From Paraflavitalea devenefica (GTDB lineage Bacteria > Bacteroidota > Bacteroidia > Chitinophagales > Chitinophagaceae): a stretch of DNA of 64,000 nt. The notes under the pieces were generated by a model. It made no database searches and was not told where the DNA came from. It worked only from the letters and a program-made list of their open reading frames with translations. Below are positions 7,496-17,549 of the stretch, in pieces (within the stretch, counting starts at the first letter, position 1; each line of letters begins with the position of its first letter). The DNA lies in the NCBI RefSeq assembly GCF_011759375.1, contig NZ_JAARML010000004.1, forward strand, positions 186,001 to 250,000, written 5' to 3'. The position numbers and the translations under genes are program-made.

Positions 7496-9499
7496 TTAAT
7501 TTTTTAACACCTTAAACTCTGTCCGCCTGTTCTGCTGCCTTCCTTCAGGGTTATCCTTGCCGTCCTCATGCTTATTAGGCGCCACAGGCATGGAAGCTCC
7601 GTAACCTTTGGACTGCAGGCGGTCCTTGTCAATTCCTTTACTGATCAGGTAAGCGACTACACTGGCGGCCCGCGCTTCGGACAGCTTCAGGTTATAGGCA
7701 TCTGAACCTTTATCATCGGTATGGGCGCCGATCTCAATCACCATGGCAGGATGATCATTCAACATGGACACCACTTTATCCAAAGCCGGATAAGAAACTT
7801 CTTTTAAGACCGACTTGTCAAAATCATAATACACATTGTCTATGACGATCACGGCTTCCACAGGAGGTGCCTCTTTAATGAGACACAAAGCAGGATTGAG
7901 CAGATTGTCAGCTTCTTCGTTGAGCGGAGCATTAAAATGCAAGGCACCGGTATCATAACCATGCAGGGTAGCGATCGCTTTCAACGGCTGGAATTCTTCC
8001 ATGGTAAAAGAATAGCTGCCATCGGCGCCGGTGGTTTTGGTAAATACTGTTGTATGGTTGATGGTATCCACAATTTGGATAACAGCGCCAGCCAGTGGCT
8101 CATTGTTATCACAGGTGACCACCAGCCCGTTTACCTGTTTCAATGGCTTGATCTTTCTGAGGCTGAACAATTCGAGGCAGCATTCAGCTGCACGGTCAGA
8201 GCTCAGGAATACATCTTCAAGGATATTCCGGGCGCTGCCACGGCTCACGAAATAGACATCGTCCTTTACAGAGTTGACCGGGTAACCAAAGTTCACCGGT
8301 GCGCCCAAACTGGCCAATGTGCCCTTGCTGTAAAAGAAATCATAACCACCCATGCCTATCCGGCCATTACCGGAAAAGACCAGTGTGCCGGAAGCAGCGT
8401 GATAATAAGGCGCCAGTTCATCATGGGCCGTATTGATCGCTTCACCCAGGTTAGTACTACTGACAGGCTTGCCTGTCGCATCCAACTCTGCATACCACAG
8501 ATCAAAACCACCATGACCACCGGGCTTATCGCTGGCATACAATAAATACTTTCCTCCTTCCATTACATAAGGCTGTTGCGCATTAAAGCCGGGTGTATTG
8601 ATCAGGCTGTCCAGCAATACCGGGCTGCTCCACCCATTGCCATTCCTGCTGCTGTGGTAAATGGCTGATTTCTTGACACCCTGCACAAGAGTCCAGCGGG
8701 TGATGAAGAGCGTATTCCCATCCGGTGTGATGCTTACCACCCCCTGGTGATAATCATTTGCCTGGGGCAGATCAGTTTTGGTAATAGTACCAATGGCACC
8801 TGCTGAATACAGCGCCTGGTAAAGGCGGTTGGTATATACCTGCTTTTTACCGCCTGCTGCACTATCAGCGCGGGTGGAAGTAAATAACAGGGTATTTTCA
8901 TTCAGCCAGGCCGGTGCATAATTGGCGCCTTTCGTATTCAGCGGCTCATCAGCTTTGGTAAGCGTATACAACTTCAGGTCCTTCTTAGCCAGTTGCTCCT
9001 GTACAAAACGAAGGCTTAATATTTCCTTGCGGGCAGCTTCACTATACGCATCATCTGTTTTATACATATCCAGGAAATGGGTGAAGGCCTTCTCTGATTC
9101 TTCATATTGCCCCAACGCCCGCAGGGAAGTAGCATAATGATACCCTGCCAGCGGGAAGGCGCTCTCCCCTTCCTCCAGTGCCTGTTTATAATAGCCGGCT
9201 GCTTTGGAAGGATAATTCAGCCGGCGGTAGCTTTCTGCCAGGTAGAACACTGCCTGCTGCCGGCTGCTCACTGCCACCTTTTTAGTCGTAACTGTTGTTT
9301 GTGCGGTATAGGGATTAAAGCCTTCTTTTTTAACAGCCGGTTTGGAAGTGTTCAGGTACTTCTCGTAATACTCCGCTGCAGAATTATAGTCAGCCTTTTT
9401 ATAATAGTTGTCCGCCGCCTTCAGATAGTCATAGGTAAACTGTGCTTTGGCAGCAATCATGCACAGAAGAACAGCAGATGTGAAATATATTTTTTTCAT
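7496..9499 (-). CDS. PorE-like OmpA-family protein (TPR, PD40 propeller, CRD, OmpA)
   Basis: Periplasmic/outer-membrane protein of about 667 residues with the domain order described for PorE of the type IX system. It has a signal peptide (MKKIYFTSAVLLCMIAAKAQ), TPR repeats (about 22-150, DYLKAADNYYKKADYNSAAEYYEKYL), and a PD40/WD40-like propeller (about 180-440, GGKYLLYASDKPGGHGGFDLW). A carboxypeptidase-regulatory-like domain (about 455-530) and a C-terminal OmpA domain (about 550-660, YYDFDKSVL ... HTDDKGSDAYNLKLSEARA) complete it. The Asp and Arg of the OmpA domain that normally hold diaminopimelate are present, so peptidoglycan anchoring is likely. ATG 9499 is preferred to a GTG two codons earlier. 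It is flanked by two PorP/SprF genes, which fits a cargo-specific T9SS attachment module. Confidence 0.88.
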   Translation of the reverse strand: MKKIYFTSAVLLCMIAAKAQFTYDYLKAADNYYKKADYNSAAEYYEKYLNTSKPAVKKEGFNPYTAQTTVTTKKVAVSSRQQAVFYLAESYRRLNYPSKAAGYYKQALEEGESAFPLAGYHYATSLRALGQYEESEKAFTHFLDMYKTDDAYSEAARKEILSLRFVQEQLAKKDLKLYTLTKADEPLNTKGANYAPAWLNENTLLFTSTRADSAAGGKKQVYTNRLYQALYSAGAIGTITKTDLPQANDYHQGVVSITPDGNTLFITRWTLVQGVKKSAIYHSSRNGNGWSSPVLLDSLINTPGFNAQQPYVMEGGKYLLYASDKPGGHGGFDLWYAELDATGKPVSSTNLGEAINTAHDELAPYYHAASGTLVFSGNGRIGMGGYDFFYSKGTLASLGAPVNFGYPVNSVKDDVYFVSRGSARNILEDVFLSSDRAAECCLELFSLRKIKPLKQVNGLVVTCDNNEPLAGAVIQIVDTINHTTVFTKTTGADGSYSFTMEEFQPLKAIATLHGYDTGALHFNAPLNEEADNLLNPALCLIKEAPPVEAVIVIDNVYYDFDKSVLKEVSYPALDKVVSMLNDHPAMVIEIGAHTDDKGSDAYNLKLSEARAASVVAYLISKGIDKDRLQSKGYGASMPVAPNKHEDGKDNPEGRQQNRRTEFKVLKN

Positions 9500-9511
9500 G
9501 GTCACTAATAT

Positions 9512-9610
9512 TATTATTAATTATTGATTACTAATTATTGCGTTATTGATTATTGCTGCGTAAAAAGCGATCGGCGCAGAGGAATAATCAATAATAAATA
9601 ATCAATAATC
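9512..9610. repeat. 7-bp-period AT-rich repeat with complementary arms (locus B)
   Basis: The left arm (9512-9554) is made of TATTATT, AATTATT, GATTACT, AATTATT, GCGTTATT and GATTATT, with one extra base. The right arm (9583-9610) is AATAATC, AATAATA, AATAATC, AATAATC. TTATTGATTATT (9543-9554) pairs perfectly with AATAATCAATAA (9583-9594), and GCTGCG/CGCAG adds to the stem. It uses the same heptamer family as locus A. Confidence 0.8.
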
Positions 9611-9611
9611 A

Positions 9612-10625
9612 CTATAACCTCGGACATACAAATTCCACTTCCGGTGTTTTTGCTGACCGTTTTCCGGTAAAGGACAGTGATATTTCAAAACTGTTGGAGC
9701 CACCGGCCATACGGCCCAGGTCGGACGTATTCACATCATAGCTCACTCCCAGCACCATATTTTTCCAGGTAAAGCCGGCATACGGCGATAAGGCATCTTT
9801 AAAACGGTAGTTAGCGCCCAGCATCACATTTACATCCAGTTCAGGAAATGCCTTTAACTGTGCATACGCGCCAACCATTTTTTCCTGGGCCTTTCCCTGG
9901 AACATATACAAAAGATTGGGTGTAAGGCTCAGCACATCCGTTAAGATCAGCCGCACACCGCCATGCATGGTATAGCGCACCGGGATACGTGCATTGCCGG
10001 TTTCACTGAACTTGTCATCGGGCCTGTTGATATGGGACACTGCAAAGCCACCGAAGATATTGGCCTTCTTACCGGGTTGTGCGTCGAAATAAAGAATACC
10101 GGCGCCTGCATCGAAGGAAACGGCCGATGTACGACTGAAGGATTCCATAGAGGTATTGCCGGGATTATAACCTGTTATAGGATTCCACTGATCGCCAAAA
10201 GTGAGCTTGGAAGGATTGAAACGCCGGCTAATGATGCCCAACTGCATACCCATCACAATGCGGTGCTGTTCATTGGCGCCAAACCGCACACCGGTATAAG
10301 CATAACTGCCATAAGCCGTGGTATAATTATAGCCGCCGTCGCCGGCTTTCTGATTCAGGATACTGGCGCCGAAATTAGAGTTCTTGCTGGTCGTAAACTC
10401 TGCCGACAGTCCCGGCGTGGAGAAAGGACTGCTGAGGTTTCCCCACTGCGTACGGTAAATACCTGATACCCGGTAATCGCCATCAAACGATCCGGTCAAA
10501 GCAGGATTCAGCCAGGCAGGATATACATAATACTGCGAAAAGTGAGGATCTGTCTGGGCGCTCATTTCATGGCCTGAACATACTGCTATCAGGAACAGCC
10601 ATAACATTTTTACAACACGTCTCAT
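9612..10625 (-). CDS. PorP/SprF-family type IX secretion outer membrane protein
   Basis: Second PorP/SprF barrel, about 337 residues. The open frame extends 49 codons upstream into the adhesin gene, but ATG 10625 (MRRVVKMLWLFLIAVC) gives a clean signal peptide ending at SAQ and avoids the overlap. After cleavage it reads TDPHFSQYYVYPAWLNPALTGSFDGDYRVSGIYRTQWGN, the family signature. It lies 35 bp after the stop of the PKD type B adhesin, so the two are probably co-translated partners. Family knowledge: PorP/SprF proteins serve adjacent CHU_C (type B) cargo. Confidence 0.92.
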   Translation of the reverse strand: MRRVVKMLWLFLIAVCSGHEMSAQTDPHFSQYYVYPAWLNPALTGSFDGDYRVSGIYRTQWGNLSSPFSTPGLSAEFTTSKNSNFGASILNQKAGDGGYNYTTAYGSYAYTGVRFGANEQHRIVMGMQLGIISRRFNPSKLTFGDQWNPITGYNPGNTSMESFSRTSAVSFDAGAGILYFDAQPGKKANIFGGFAVSHINRPDDKFSETGNARIPVRYTMHGGVRLILTDVLSLTPNLLYMFQGKAQEKMVGAYAQLKAFPELDVNVMLGANYRFKDALSPYAGFTWKNMVLGVSYDVNTSDLGRMAGGSNSFEISLSFTGKRSAKTPEVEFVCPRL

Positions 10626-10660
10626 ATCAGTTAAATTTTGGTATTGACATATATGGTTTA

Positions 10661-13600
10661 CTATCTCAAAATGGTTACCGGCCCTGTCATAGGCTGGAAT
10701 CCGTTCTTCAGATGAATGACATAATAATAGGTAGCTACCGGCAATGGTTTTCCGTTCATGGTCCCATTCCACGGATTGCTATAGCCACTGGCATAATGTA
10801 CCCGCTGCCCATACCGGTTAAATATTTCTACGGTGCAGCCTGGATAATCGGCCAGGTTCTCAATAAACCAGGTATCATTCACGCCATCACCATTGGGCGA
10901 GAAAGCATTGGGAACCTTAACAGGCCGCAGGATCTTTACCATTAGCTCATCCGTTGCCGTACAATTGCCTTCACCGGTAGCGGTTAAGCGGTAAGTACGG
11001 TCTTGCTGCGCCACCATGACAGGCCTCAAGGTGTTGGCATCTGAAAGATCAGTGGGCGGAGACCATTGGAAGCTCACTACTGTAGAGTCATTAACCTTGG
11101 GATTGAACCTGATCTGGGTACCCTGTGCCACCACAAATGGACCTCCCGCATCAATAACCGGTTGCAGGTATACGGTAGCTTCATGGGTAACCGGATCAGA
11201 AGCGCATCCCGCTTCATTGGTTACCTGCAGCTTCACGGCATATTTACCCGGCAGTGCATATTCATAACGGGGGTTGCGGCTGGTGGCCACACGGCCATCA
11301 CCAAACTCCCAGCTCCATCCCCTCACGGTACTGTTGGGCGCCGTGCTCAGATCGGTAAACCGGTGCTCATCACCCTGACACAGGGCTGCCGGTTCTATAC
11401 GGAAGTCCGCTACCGGTTTATTCAGGAACTTATCGGGTGTAAGCAGTTTGGCAGCCGCATCGGTACAACCATACACAGATATGGCCGTCAGGTTTACATT
11501 GTAAGTGTTACTGACTGCATACGTATGTTCGGGGTGAGTAGTTGATCCTGTACCACCATCGCCGAAGGTCCATTGATAATTCAAGGCCGCATTATCAGCA
11601 ATCGTGGTAAGGTTATTGAAGGTAGCTGTACCGCCGGGCACACATATTCCTGCAGGCAACTCAAAGTCGGCCACGGGTAAAGCATGTACCGCTACAGGAA
11701 GTGTAGCATTACCAGTACAACCATTGTTGCTGGTGGCGGTCAGCTTAACAGTATAGGTATTGTGGGCCGCCCATGACCTGGTGAAGGTATTCCCATTGGC
11801 GTAAGAAGCCGTATTGCCATCTCCAAAATCCCAGTCCCAGGTGGTAATACTTCCGGTGGGAATGGTAGAGTTATCATCAATGGTGGCTGCCTGGTTAAGA
11901 CAGATATCACTGGTTGCTGTAAATACTACATTGGGCTTGGGATGCACCACCATGGTATTCGGATAAGTTGCCGTACATCCACCGGTAGAAGTAAAGGTAT
12001 ACGTAATGGCATGTGTACCGGGGCCTGCTAATGCAGGGGTGAAGCCACCGGCGGCAGTGGTGCCCGGACCGCTGTATATGCCCGTACCGGTAACACCATT
12101 GGTAACGCTGGCTGTAGCGACGGAAATGATACCCGGTGCATTTTCACAGATAGCTGCGAGTGCGAAATAAGCCAGTTGAGGCGTAACCCCCAGGGTTGCC
12201 ACAACAGTGGTATCGTCTGTACAGCCGTTGGAGGATGTAGCAATAAGCGCAATATTGTAGGTACCATAGTCAGCATAATTATGTGTTGGGTTTTGTAAGG
12301 TGGAGGTATTGTTGCCCGGCGTAGAATTCGGATCGCCAAAATTCCAGGTATAACCTGTGATGGTTTCACCGGCAGAAGGGGTTGATATATTGGTAAACTG
12401 CGCCAGTCCATTCACCGGCAGACAAACGGCTGGCAACGTAAACTCAGCTTTGGGTTTGGCCATTACCACCATACTGTTGCTGGAATCTACCACCACACAA
12501 CCACCGGCAGAAGTAAACGTATAATAGATCTTATGCGTGCCGGCGCCGGCTATGGAAGGACTGAAATTGCCGGCAGCATCAGTGCCTTTACCGCTGTACA
12601 CACCGGTTCCGCCGACCCCGTTGGTAACACTGGCCGTAGCGATGGAAACAGTGCCGGTGGTGCTTTCACATACAGGCGGCAATGGCGGATAGGTTAACTG
12701 CGGCCGCACATTAAAGGCAGCCGGTACAGTAACGGTTTTGGTACAACCTTTGGCAGTAGTAGCGCTAAAGGTGATAGTATAAGTACCATAGCTGGTATAA
12801 GTATGCGCAGGATGCTGCAGGGTGGAAGTATTGGGGTTGGACGCCGTGGCATTGGGATCCCCAAAATTCCAAGCCCAGGTAGTGATAGGTTGCCCATCCG
12901 GCGTAGAGGATGTATCGGTAAACTGCGCCACGTCATTTGCAGGCAAACATCCCAGTGGGTAGGTAAAACCGGTATTGGGTTTGGCCAGTATGGTAATCAC
13001 CTTCCTGATGGTATCGCCGGAACAATTACCGGCACCGGGTACAGAAGCCAGGTGCTTCACGGTGTAGGTGCCGTAGTCAGGATAATTGATGGTTTGTGGC
13101 GTATTGGAAGTAACCGTTGCCGTATTCCCATTACCGAAATCCCAATACCAGGAGGTAACGCCGGCAGTAGTAGATGTATCTGTGAAGGTGATACTTCCTC
13201 CTTCGCAGATAGAATCCTGTGCAGCTACAATGCTGGCATTCGCTATAATACCGGCCAGTGTAATGGGTTTCGTAGTATCGCCCACACAACCCTCGGGGGT
13301 AATTACTTTCAGGTAAATATTATGGGGGCCTGTACTTTGAAAATAATGACGGGGGTTTTGCACACTGTCTGTACCGCCATCAGGATAGATCCAGCGCCAG
13401 CGGTCAATGGTATAACCATTACCGGAAGTATTTAAGGCCGCAAAGATCACCGTATCCAGCCGGCAGCCACCCTGTGTAAACGTGAAATCAGCCGTAGGTT
13501 TTGTCTTTACGATAATCTCCAGCGAAAACTCTTCTGTACGGGTACAAATATCCACCGTGGGTGATGTAGCGATCAAAGGCAGGTAATGAGTACCGGCCTG

Positions 13601-15379
13601 GATGAATGTATATGGCTGCGGAAGTGTATACTTGTAATACCTGAAGCCATTGATGTCAACAGAATCCACCGGCATTGGACTATTGTCCGTTACATCTGCA
13701 TTGGGTGTTACCACAGCAGCGCCCAGGCTGCTGAGCTTCCATTCCAGTTTAGTAGGTTTATAGGCTATCAGTGCAGATATCTCCACCGGTGTTTTGGTAC
13801 AGGTAAAAACATTCGACTTCCTGGTACTGTCGTATACATTATGGATATCACTCACGCCATTCAGGTTGAGGATATTGGTGCCCGCATTGAAGGCATAGCT
13901 CTCTGCGCTACCCAATCCATAGGTAATGGCATTAAATCCCGAATCGCACTGAACGATACATTGCGCCTGCGCCGACGGCCAACCTTTGACCACCACGGTA
14001 TACCCGGGATAGGAATGTGCATAGGTATGACTGAATACCGATGAATTATCAATCCTGAGTGATGATAGTCCCCCATTGGGTACAATCAGGGTAAGGAAGT
14101 TGGAGTAAATGACCTCTTTGTTGTTCCTGAAAAATCCTACCCGCTTACTCGCCTGCTCGGTAGGACTCAGGATCACCATTTCAGGATCGCCATCTGTACC
14201 CGGACCGGGATTACAGCCGCCGCCACCACCGCCGATAAACTGCGCCACCATGACCGGTTTATCGGAAGTGATATAATCAGCCGTGCTGCTGGAGAATTTA
14301 TAATACTTATTATTAATGAGCCCTGTAAGTTGTGTACCGTTTACTTTAACCACTGTAGTAGGATCTTTCACTACCACTTTGTATACGCTGGTTTGGAACA
14401 GGCTGGCATACAAATTGGCGGAACCACCCGATTTCGAGAAAGGCGCCGTGAGGTATAACATACCCCATGCCTGCTCAGGAAACAATTGCTGCATGTCATT
14501 ATCCCTGCCGGGACTGTTGCCGCAGGGAGTTGTTTCTCCGCCTGTGCGGCTGCTGCCGCCAAAAACAGCAATGGGATGACATAGTCCGTCGGGACCGGCA
14601 ATTGATTTTACGGTGGTGCCGGTCAATTCAGGACCATTGCCGGTGGCACAGTCGGCCTGACCTACCAACTGGTATATCTCTCCTTTGTTCATGACCACTT
14701 CAAATGGAACATTCGCCGGCTTGCCCGCACGCGAAGGCGCCGAGGGGGTTATACGCACTCTTGTATTGTTGTCTTTTGCTACCACGTACATCCAGGAATA
14801 AGACTGGCTGGCATCGCCCTGCTCACTATTCACAGAGGTATAGGAATAACCCCAGGTATGCACCGGCATCAACATGGTAGCTCCTGATGAAACACTACCG
14901 TAAATATGTGCGTATGCCACAATGGGCACATTACTGACAATGTGAATACCTCTTTTCTGGAAGAGCCCCTCCCCTCCGGTACCACCGGGCGGTGGTTTGG
15001 TAAACAACCGGGCGTCATAAGCAGGATCACTGCCACTGTTTACTGCATCAGTAGCTCCTTTGGGAAGGTTTTCTGTAGCGATAACCGTATTGGCCGGTAT
15101 ATTATAGGTTCTTGTCCATTGAGGAGGAAATGGGGCGCCGCCGTTATCGATCGTTACGGTAACCACCGCAGCTTGCTCTGCACTGAGGTATAACACCATA
15201 TTCATCGTGTTACCACCATCTCCCGAACCACCGCAGGGAGGTTCCATATATTGGTGATGGCCATAACCTACCCAGAACTCTTTACCCCTGTTGCTGAAAG
15301 GCTGGGCGCTGGCTATAAAGGGAACAATGCTCCCTAGCAATATGGCTAATACCCTGTTCATATTTTTACATCTACTCAT
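10661..15379 (-). CDS. Large PKD-repeat adhesin with IgGFc-like N-domain and type B sorting tail
   Basis: Secreted surface protein of 1572 residues. It has a signal peptide (ATG 15379, or more simply ATG 15361 giving MNRVLAILLGSIVPFIASAQ). The N-terminal region (about 30-430) starts SNRGKEFWVGYGHH and contains VLYLSAEQAAVVTV and HIVSNVPIVAYAHIYGS. It is like the IgGFc-binding-protein N-terminal domain and is clearly homologous to a block in the giant adhesin at 20760-19400. Seven PKD domains follow, with the core (W)xFGDG or FGDPN. It ends in a CHU_C gliding-motility-associated/type B tail (VPNAFSPNGDGVNDTW ... NRYGQRV). Export by T9SS and tethering through the adjacent PorP/SprF is expected. 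The ligand is unknown, and IgG binding should not be assumed. Confidence 0.9.
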   Translation of the reverse strand: MSRCKNMNRVLAILLGSIVPFIASAQPFSNRGKEFWVGYGHHQYMEPPCGGSGDGGNTMNMVLYLSAEQAAVVTVTIDNGGAPFPPQWTRTYNIPANTVIATENLPKGATDAVNSGSDPAYDARLFTKPPPGGTGGEGLFQKRGIHIVSNVPIVAYAHIYGSVSSGATMLMPVHTWGYSYTSVNSEQGDASQSYSWMYVVAKDNNTRVRITPSAPSRAGKPANVPFEVVMNKGEIYQLVGQADCATGNGPELTGTTVKSIAGPDGLCHPIAVFGGSSRTGGETTPCGNSPGRDNDMQQLFPEQAWGMLYLTAPFSKSGGSANLYASLFQTSVYKVVVKDPTTVVKVNGTQLTGLINNKYYKFSSSTADYITSDKPVMVAQFIGGGGGGCNPGPGTDGDPEMVILSPTEQASKRVGFFRNNKEVIYSNFLTLIVPNGGLSSLRIDNSSVFSHTYAHSYPGYTVVVKGWPSAQAQCIVQCDSGFNAITYGLGSAESYAFNAGTNILNLNGVSDIHNVYDSTRKSNVFTCTKTPVEISALIAYKPTKLEWKLSSLGAAVVTPNADVTDNSPMPVDSVDINGFRYYKYTLPQPYTFIQAGTHYLPLIATSPTVDICTRTEEFSLEIIVKTKPTADFTFTQGGCRLDTVIFAALNTSGNGYTIDRWRWIYPDGGTDSVQNPRHYFQSTGPHNIYLKVITPEGCVGDTTKPITLAGIIANASIVAAQDSICEGGSITFTDTSTTAGVTSWYWDFGNGNTATVTSNTPQTINYPDYGTYTVKHLASVPGAGNCSGDTIRKVITILAKPNTGFTYPLGCLPANDVAQFTDTSSTPDGQPITTWAWNFGDPNATASNPNTSTLQHPAHTYTSYGTYTITFSATTAKGCTKTVTVPAAFNVRPQLTYPPLPPVCESTTGTVSIATASVTNGVGGTGVYSGKGTDAAGNFSPSIAGAGTHKIYYTFTSAGGCVVVDSSNSMVVMAKPKAEFTLPAVCLPVNGLAQFTNISTPSAGETITGYTWNFGDPNSTPGNNTSTLQNPTHNYADYGTYNIALIATSSNGCTDDTTVVATLGVTPQLAYFALAAICENAPGIISVATASVTNGVTGTGIYSGPGTTAAGGFTPALAGPGTHAITYTFTSTGGCTATYPNTMVVHPKPNVVFTATSDICLNQAATIDDNSTIPTGSITTWDWDFGDGNTASYANGNTFTRSWAAHNTYTVKLTATSNNGCTGNATLPVAVHALPVADFELPAGICVPGGTATFNNLTTIADNAALNYQWTFGDGGTGSTTHPEHTYAVSNTYNVNLTAISVYGCTDAAAKLLTPDKFLNKPVADFRIEPAALCQGDEHRFTDLSTAPNSTVRGWSWEFGDGRVATSRNPRYEYALPGKYAVKLQVTNEAGCASDPVTHEATVYLQPVIDAGGPFVVAQGTQIRFNPKVNDSTVVSFQWSPPTDLSDANTLRPVMVAQQDRTYRLTATGEGNCTATDELMVKILRPVKVPNAFSPNGDGVNDTWFIENLADYPGCTVEIFNRYGQRVHYASGYSNPWNGTMNGKPLPVATYYYVIHLKNGFQPMTGPVTILR

Positions 15380-15400
15380 AGGATTAGCGTTTTAGGATCA

Positions 15401-17461
15401 TTATTGCTTAATGATCAATTTATTTTCCCATGTACCGTCTTTGTATTTTATCATTAACAGATAGGTGCCTTTCTGCAATTCCGTCAATGGAATAGTGGCC
15501 CTTACACCCGTTGCGCTGAATGATCTTATTTTTCTTCCGTCTATGCCTGTTACCTCAAGCTGTATGATATTTTTGGGTGCTAACACATTTACCACCGATG
15601 CAGCGGGATTGGGATATAACAGCAAAGTGTTCTTTGCAATGTCACTGCTTGTTTTACTACTCACCGAACCGGCCCTTGCGTATACAGCATTGCATTCATA
15701 CAGGAAAGGAGAAATGGTAGCCTGTCTCATACGTTCACATCCATATTGACTCCCCACAGTTCTCACCGTAGCCGTGAATGAGCCGGAAAGAGAGGCAGGA
15801 TCGAATTCGATGTTGGGATTGGTGGGCGAAGGCTGCTTATACCGGAAGCCACCTGGTGCATTGCTCATGTCCCATACATATTGTGTTGAAGGAATGGTAT
15901 AATAGGAACTGATCAGCGTGGTTATCCAGCCGGAAGGCGAAGAAATGGTGGCGCAGGCAGTACCATTCATGATCGCTTGTGGCTTTAGTGTTATAAACAG
16001 GCTTTTTGTTTCATTTAAAATGGTATTGGTGAGCCTTATTTCAAAAGTAGTAGGAGCATTGAACCCGACAAATCCGATCACCGGATTATAGTCCTGCAAA
16101 GTATTATTGGGAACCGGTGCAACAATCGTTGTATTACCCGAAATGGTAGGCACCAATTGATGGTCCCTGTATATTTCCCAGATATTTCCATGTGGCTGAT
16201 TTGAGCTCAAATCAAAAGCTATATTACCTTCATCGGTGAAACGGCAAGCGCTGAAGACATTGTACAAACTACAGGAAGCAGATGATAAGAAATCTGTCGT
16301 TAGCTTTCCTGGGCTAAAAATATTGATACCATCAGGGTGTACGTCGTATGTTGCAGTAGCCCTTGCCATTTGCAGTCTGCCTGTATTCAATGGAGTTAAA
16401 TCAATCGATGCCGTTATCGTTGGGTTATTGTCGCTACACCCATTGTTCGATGAGCCTGGAGAAGGCGGAACGGTCATACTTGCAGTATAAATTCCTGGCC
16501 GGCCTCCAGGAACATTTATCTTACTTCCCTGCCCAAGAACATTTCCATATGGATCCCTCCACGTATATATGGCATTGATAATTCCGCATTTTACCGATAA
16601 GGTTACATCACAATCATTGGGATCATCCAGCTCAGTGGTTATGGCAAAATCACTGGCTGCCTTCAATTCAGGATATGCAAATGCTATAGCAGAAATATAG
16701 GTATCGGGATTAAAATTGTTGGGAAATGTTTGAAATGGACGGTACCCTACTGAAGGATAAATGAGTATCATATCATAATCATCATTGGGTGTAAACCCTA
16801 CTGCATACTGCTCCCAGGAAGTATGGGCAATATAATTTAAACAAACTACCTGCTGGGAATTGGCAGGAATATTCGGCAGCTCGTAATCATTACGAAATGT
16901 AGCAGGTGCATCTTCGCAGTGCATTAAAATAATATTCAACTGGTCCATCGGCCCGGTTTCCCATCCTCCAAATCCGAGAAAATCGGCCTTCTGCAACAGG
17001 AAGCTCAATGTGTAATAATTTCCGGGCGTCACTTGGGGGATTTTCTGCGCAATGCCTTCGCCGCCTATTTCCTGCCGCACATAATTGGCCCTTGCTATCA
17101 TCCATGCAAAATTGGCATTAGGCACCCCGGTGGGGTTAACTGTTGAAGTCCATGGCGGGTTAACATCAGGCGTTCCGTGAGAAGGAAGCCAGGAAGCCAC
17201 ATCCCCATCAAAAATAGTATAACAGGTACTACAGTTTGCTCCGGACGGAATAGAGAAAGTGTTATTGGAACTATGATTACAGGAGTTCGCGGCAACCGGC
17301 GTGCAATCTATTGTTGAACGCAGGTTCGCTGTTCCGGCATTCGCATTCTTCCTGCCGATAATTTTTGACAGTCCGGTAGTATCTTTCTTTTGGGCCAGAC
17401 AGTTGTCCGTTATACTGATTGTAAGGATCACAAAAAGTAATCGTAAGCAGTTTTTTCTCAT
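15401..17461 (-). CDS. Secreted protein with type A (Por_Secre_tail) T9SS sorting domain
   Basis: 686-residue exoprotein with a signal peptide (MRKNCLRLLFVILTISITDNCLAQ) and a Cys-rich N-terminal region (about 50-250). That region includes a jelly-roll-like stretch (YYTLSFLLQKADFLGFGGWE). Several unassigned beta-rich segments with paired Cys follow. It ends in a type A sorting tail (about 612-686, LLLYPNPAASVVNVL ... KGTYLLMIKYKDG). Type A cargo is usually cleaved by the PorU sortase and attached to A-LPS or released. It sits between the two type B adhesins and may be a structural partner. I do not recognise a catalytic domain. Confidence 0.85.
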   Translation of the reverse strand: MRKNCLRLLFVILTISITDNCLAQKKDTTGLSKIIGRKNANAGTANLRSTIDCTPVAANSCNHSSNNTFSIPSGANCSTCYTIFDGDVASWLPSHGTPDVNPPWTSTVNPTGVPNANFAWMIARANYVRQEIGGEGIAQKIPQVTPGNYYTLSFLLQKADFLGFGGWETGPMDQLNIILMHCEDAPATFRNDYELPNIPANSQQVVCLNYIAHTSWEQYAVGFTPNDDYDMILIYPSVGYRPFQTFPNNFNPDTYISAIAFAYPELKAASDFAITTELDDPNDCDVTLSVKCGIINAIYTWRDPYGNVLGQGSKINVPGGRPGIYTASMTVPPSPGSSNNGCSDNNPTITASIDLTPLNTGRLQMARATATYDVHPDGINIFSPGKLTTDFLSSASCSLYNVFSACRFTDEGNIAFDLSSNQPHGNIWEIYRDHQLVPTISGNTTIVAPVPNNTLQDYNPVIGFVGFNAPTTFEIRLTNTILNETKSLFITLKPQAIMNGTACATISSPSGWITTLISSYYTIPSTQYVWDMSNAPGGFRYKQPSPTNPNIEFDPASLSGSFTATVRTVGSQYGCERMRQATISPFLYECNAVYARAGSVSSKTSSDIAKNTLLLYPNPAASVVNVLAPKNIIQLEVTGIDGRKIRSFSATGVRATIPLTELQKGTYLLMIKYKDGTWENKLIIKQ

Positions 17462-17507
17462 ACTAATCCTTTTGGTGTTATGGTTAACTTATTCATCAAA
17501 TAAACCA

Positions 17508-17539
17508 CCGGGGATCATAGGAAATATATGATCACCCGG
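17508..17539 (-). terminator. hairpin after the giant adhesin gene
   Basis: CCGGG + GATCATA pairs with TATGATC + (A) + CCCGG, 12 bp with one bulged A. On the minus strand it is followed by GGTTTATTTGATG, which is only moderately T-rich. It lies 11 bp after the giant gene's stop and may attenuate rather than end transcription. Confidence 0.4.
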
Positions 17540-17549
17540 CAGTCTTATT

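Noticed and set aside
7937-8545. 202-codon plus-strand frame
   Set aside because: It is antisense to the PorE-like gene, whose domains are continuous across it.
7401-9610. CRISPR array
   Set aside because: The repeats are 7 bp with no unique spacers of 25-40 bp, and no cas genes are present.
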